From the NCBI GenBank assembly GCA_030431975.1, contig JAUIHP010000010.1, forward strand, positions 62,001 to 126,000: a stretch of 64,000 bases of DNA, in the 5' to 3' direction. The position numbers and the translations under genes are program-made. A model generated the notes under the pieces. That model was not told the origin of the DNA. It saw nothing but the letters and a program-made list of their open reading frames with translations, and made no database searches. Shown in pieces: positions 61,597-64,000 of this stretch. Numbering within the stretch: position 1 is the first letter of the stretch; each line of letters opens with the position of its first letter. This stretch comes from a bacterium. GTDB taxonomy: Bacteria; Eisenbacteria; RBG-16-71-46; CAIMUX01.

Positions 61597-63318
61597 TTAT
61601 CGGAGCCTCTCGATCCGCTCTTCGAGGTCGGAATCGCCGGGGAGCGACTTGAGCGCCTCCCGGTACTGAGCCACCGCGTCGTCGCTCCGGCCCAAAGCTT
61701 CGTAGGCTCGTCCGAGGTGGGTCAGGATCTCATGGTGGGTCCCTCCCCGGGCAACCGCCGCCTCGAGGTGGTGAACCGCGGATTCGTACTCGCCCTTCTG
61801 AAAGAACCCCCAGCCGTAACTATCCAAATAGGCTGAGTTTCCTGGGTCGAGTTCGAGCGCCTTCTGAATCATTGCGATGGCCTCATCCAGCCGTTCGCCT
61901 CGATCGATGAGCATGTAGCCGGCGTAGTTGAGAGCCGCGTGGTGGTCGGGAGCCTTCTCCAGGAGCCGCTCGAAGCGCACCATCGCATCATCAAAAGCAC
62001 CCTTGCGCTCGAGAGCGACCGCGTGGCGGTACATCAGGGAAATGTCCTCCGGCGACTCATCAAGGTAGTTCCGGAGAATGGTCTCCGATTTCTCGAAGCT
62101 CTCCCGGGCCATGAGGATGCTGGTCGCCAGCATGACGCCGCGTCGATGGCCGGGCGAGCGCCGAAGCAGATCGGACAGCGTCTCGAGACAGGCGTCGTCC
62201 CGCCCGAGTTCCGACTGTGAGACCGCCCGAAACCAGCGCCCCTCCAGATCATCGGGAGCCCGAACCAGGATCGAATCGGCCCGGGACAGTGACTCATTCC
62301 ACTCGGCCCTGTCGGTGGAGACCCTCCAAAGCCATCGGTAGGGATCCGGATCCTCCGGTCTGACAGCGGCGGCCACCATCAGGTGCCCCTCGGCCTCGTC
62401 GAGCCCTCCGGACCGTAGCGAAAGCAATGCGGCCTGCATCCGGACGTTGGCATCGTTGGGATAACTCCCCAAGTAGGCCTCGAGATGAGGTTTGGCTTCT
62501 TCCCAGCGATCCGACGTCGACAGAATCCCGATGACCGCACGGCGCGTCGGGACCAGGTCCGTGTGTAGATCCAGGACGGACGTCAACGCCGGAACGGCCT
62601 CCAACGGATCCTCGAGGCGGGCCAGGGTTCGAATCAGTTCTTCTTCGGCTCCGGGGTAGTCCGGGTCTTTCTCCAACGCGGTGGCAAGATCGGCCACGGC
62701 ATCGAGGTGTCGGCCGACCTGAGATCGCAGAGAAGCCCGCCGGGTGTAGACATGGGCCGTCGCCATGTTCTCGGGAATGGCCGGCTCGACCAGCTCGAGG
62801 GCCTCCTCGGGCTTTCCGATTCGCTGCAGCAGGGCCAGTAGATTGAGAAGTGTCCACCGGTCGTCCGGGTCGATGTTGTAGGAGGCGCGAAGTTCGGCGA
62901 TGGCATTGCCCGCATCACCCTGCTTCATGCGGCATCGGGCCACCAGGCGCCGCGGCTCCGGGTCGTCCGGCGCTGCGATCGCGACCCGCTGCGCGTGCAC
63001 GAGAGCGCTATCCACGGCTCCCATCTCGTAAAAGGACCAGGCCATGGGCAACTCGATCGTGCGATCGTCAGGAGCCAAGGCCAGGGCCGTCCGGAACTGC
63101 TCGATCGCTTCTCCGTATCGAGCCTTCTCATGCAGGAGTCCGCCACGAATGAAGTGGGTGAAAGCACGCTCCTGCGCTTCCTCGGAGGCCACAGAGACTT
63201 CTGACTCGACCGAGCGTGCCGCTTCCTTCGGTGGAGTGTTCGGAACTCCGGCCTCGGCCGAAGAGTAGGAGACAAGGAAGACGATCAGGACCCAGGATTT
63301 CTGAAGAAACAAACGCAT
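61597..63318 (-). CDS. Exported TPR-repeat protein
   Basis: A 573-residue protein with signal peptide 1-23 and about thirteen tetratricopeptide units from residue 50 to the end, several very regular (for example YGEAIEQFRTALALAPDD and LDEAIAMIQKALELDPGN). TPR proteins of this size are periplasmic or outer-membrane scaffolds. ATG at 63318 has AGG 9 bp upstream. It lies 138 bp upstream of the sigma gene on the same strand. Confidence 0.87.
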   Translation of the reverse strand: MRLFLQKSWVLIVFLVSYSSAEAGVPNTPPKEAARSVESEVSVASEEAQERAFTHFIRGGLLHEKARYGEAIEQFRTALALAPDDRTIELPMAWSFYEMGAVDSALVHAQRVAIAAPDDPEPRRLVARCRMKQGDAGNAIAELRASYNIDPDDRWTLLNLLALLQRIGKPEEALELVEPAIPENMATAHVYTRRASLRSQVGRHLDAVADLATALEKDPDYPGAEEELIRTLARLEDPLEAVPALTSVLDLHTDLVPTRRAVIGILSTSDRWEEAKPHLEAYLGSYPNDANVRMQAALLSLRSGGLDEAEGHLMVAAAVRPEDPDPYRWLWRVSTDRAEWNESLSRADSILVRAPDDLEGRWFRAVSQSELGRDDACLETLSDLLRRSPGHRRGVMLATSILMARESFEKSETILRNYLDESPEDISLMYRHAVALERKGAFDDAMVRFERLLEKAPDHHAALNYAGYMLIDRGERLDEAIAMIQKALELDPGNSAYLDSYGWGFFQKGEYESAVHHLEAAVARGGTHHEILTHLGRAYEALGRSDDAVAQYREALKSLPGDSDLEERIERLR

Positions 63319-63437
63319 CGGGCGAAACCTATCCTATACTGACGGCAGCGGCTACAAATGACAGCTACGCGAAACCAAATGGATCAGAACGGCAAACGGA
63401 TCGGAACGGCTAACCGGCCAGGGAGAATGGAGACAGA

Positions 63438-63944
63438 ATGAATCGCCTCAAGCTCCTGATCGGAGTCGCTCTCGTCACCGCGACGGTGGCTCTCTCCGGG
63501 TGCTACACGAAACTTGGGGTCCAGGATCCCTACGGATTCGACGACGGGTACGGAGACTACTACGACAGTTCCGGAGCCGACTGGACGGAAGTCTATTACG
63601 TCTACGTCCCCTATGTGCCCTGGAGGGCATACGCCGGCCACGACTGGTGGTACCACGACTACCATCGGTACTGGGACGGCCCTCGGCATCACTACGATGA
63701 CTACGACGAGTACGATGAGGTCGGCGGACGCTACGGATGGGATCGGGGCCCCGGCGCACCCAATCCGCCGCGGGTCGGTGTCGGCTCTGTCTCCGGCGGC
63801 GGCAGCGGCGGCGCAACTCCGACTGAGACTGCGCAGCCCCAGTCCAAGAACCCTGCCCGGGAGGGAAAGTCGACTCCCAAGCCCGAAGAAGAAAAGAAGC
63901 CCGACGAGTCCCAGAAAAAGAACCGTCGGGGCTGGCGCCGGTAA
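63438..63944 (+). CDS. Tyr/His/Trp-rich lipoprotein
   Basis: A 168-residue lipoprotein: signal with lipobox L-S-G-C22, then a 75-residue stretch very rich in Tyr, Trp, His and Asp (D-Y-Y-D, W-W-Y-H-D-Y, D-D-Y-D-E-Y). It then has a Gly/Ser spacer and a Lys/Arg-rich tail. No domain is recognised; metal or glycan binding is possible from composition. It is divergent from the TPR gene. Confidence 0.75.
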   Translation: MNRLKLLIGVALVTATVALSGCYTKLGVQDPYGFDDGYGDYYDSSGADWTEVYYVYVPYVPWRAYAGHDWWYHDYHRYWDGPRHHYDDYDEYDEVGGRYGWDRGPGAPNPPRVGVGSVSGGGSGGATPTETAQPQSKNPAREGKSTPKPEEEKKPDESQKKNRRGWRR

Positions 63945-64000
63945 CCAAAGTCGAGTCCGCCGGCATCGGACCCGTTGGCGGGTCATTCCTTCGCCTCCCA

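Overview
The window is a dense, GC-rich bacterial chromosome segment with no phage, plasmid, insertion-sequence or CRISPR signs. Most neighbouring genes share an operon, and many overlap by 1 to 11 bp. A SprA-type giant outer-membrane protein, an FCB-type alternative GlmU, a QC-like M28 peptidase and LptF/LptG permeases point to a Gram-negative member of the FCB superphylum or a neighbouring candidate phylum (Eisenbacteria/Krumholzibacteriota-like). The phylum placement is inference from gene content only.

Layout. 1-2.7 kb: three secreted SdrD-B-like proteins; the first is cut by the window edge, and the other two end in the same C-terminal motif (S-x-W-G-x-I-K-x-x-[YH]-R). 3.2-3.4 kb: a tRNA-Gly/tRNA-Cys operon with a clear promoter. 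3.7-4.9 kb: aspartokinase. 5-11 kb: sugar-nucleotide and glycogen metabolism (glycogen-synthase-like GT5, galT, alternative GlmU with a collagen-like insert, SPOR lipoprotein, mannose-1-phosphate guanylyltransferase), followed by a repeat-rich intergenic region. 11.5-27.1 kb: an exopolysaccharide locus with three GT4 glycosyltransferases, a GT39-like membrane glycosyltransferase, a priming sugar transferase, an O-antigen polymerase/ligase, an LPG-synthase-like membrane protein, a phosphodiesterase, a nucleotidyltransferase, a CpsD-like ATPase lacking its Walker-A lysine, an ExeA-like ATPase, a Wzz-like co-polymerase and a Wza-like export lipoprotein. No Wzx flippase is seen.

27.3-41.7 kb: the translation/RNA operon in the order rimP-nusA-infB-DUF503-rbfA-truB-ribF-rpsO-pnp-M16 peptidase-dut-DUF3108-DHS-like (all minus strand). 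Three RNA regulatory sites can be read: an attenuator-like terminator just after the rimP promoter, a structured rpsO leader, and an rpsO/pnp intergenic hairpin. 41.8-49.6 kb: M28 peptidase and SprA. 49.7-52.2 kb (plus strand): lptF and lptG. 52.3-61.5 kb (minus): sigma factor, anti-sigma factor, HtrA-like pseudoprotease, DUF4837-like lipoprotein, aroB, aroQ, accB, pilT, accC and comB. 61.6-64 kb: a TPR protein and a Tyr/His/Trp-rich lipoprotein.

The common theme is envelope biogenesis: capsule/EPS synthesis and export, LPS transport, the SprA channel, secreted Cys-containing SdrD-B proteins, and an ECF stress module whose HtrA-like partner has lost its catalytic triad. The strongest leads for something undescribed are the shared C-terminal motif on secreted proteins, the pseudo-HtrA in the sigma/anti-sigma operon, the nucleotidyltransferase/phosphodiesterase pair in the EPS locus, and the leader RNAs.
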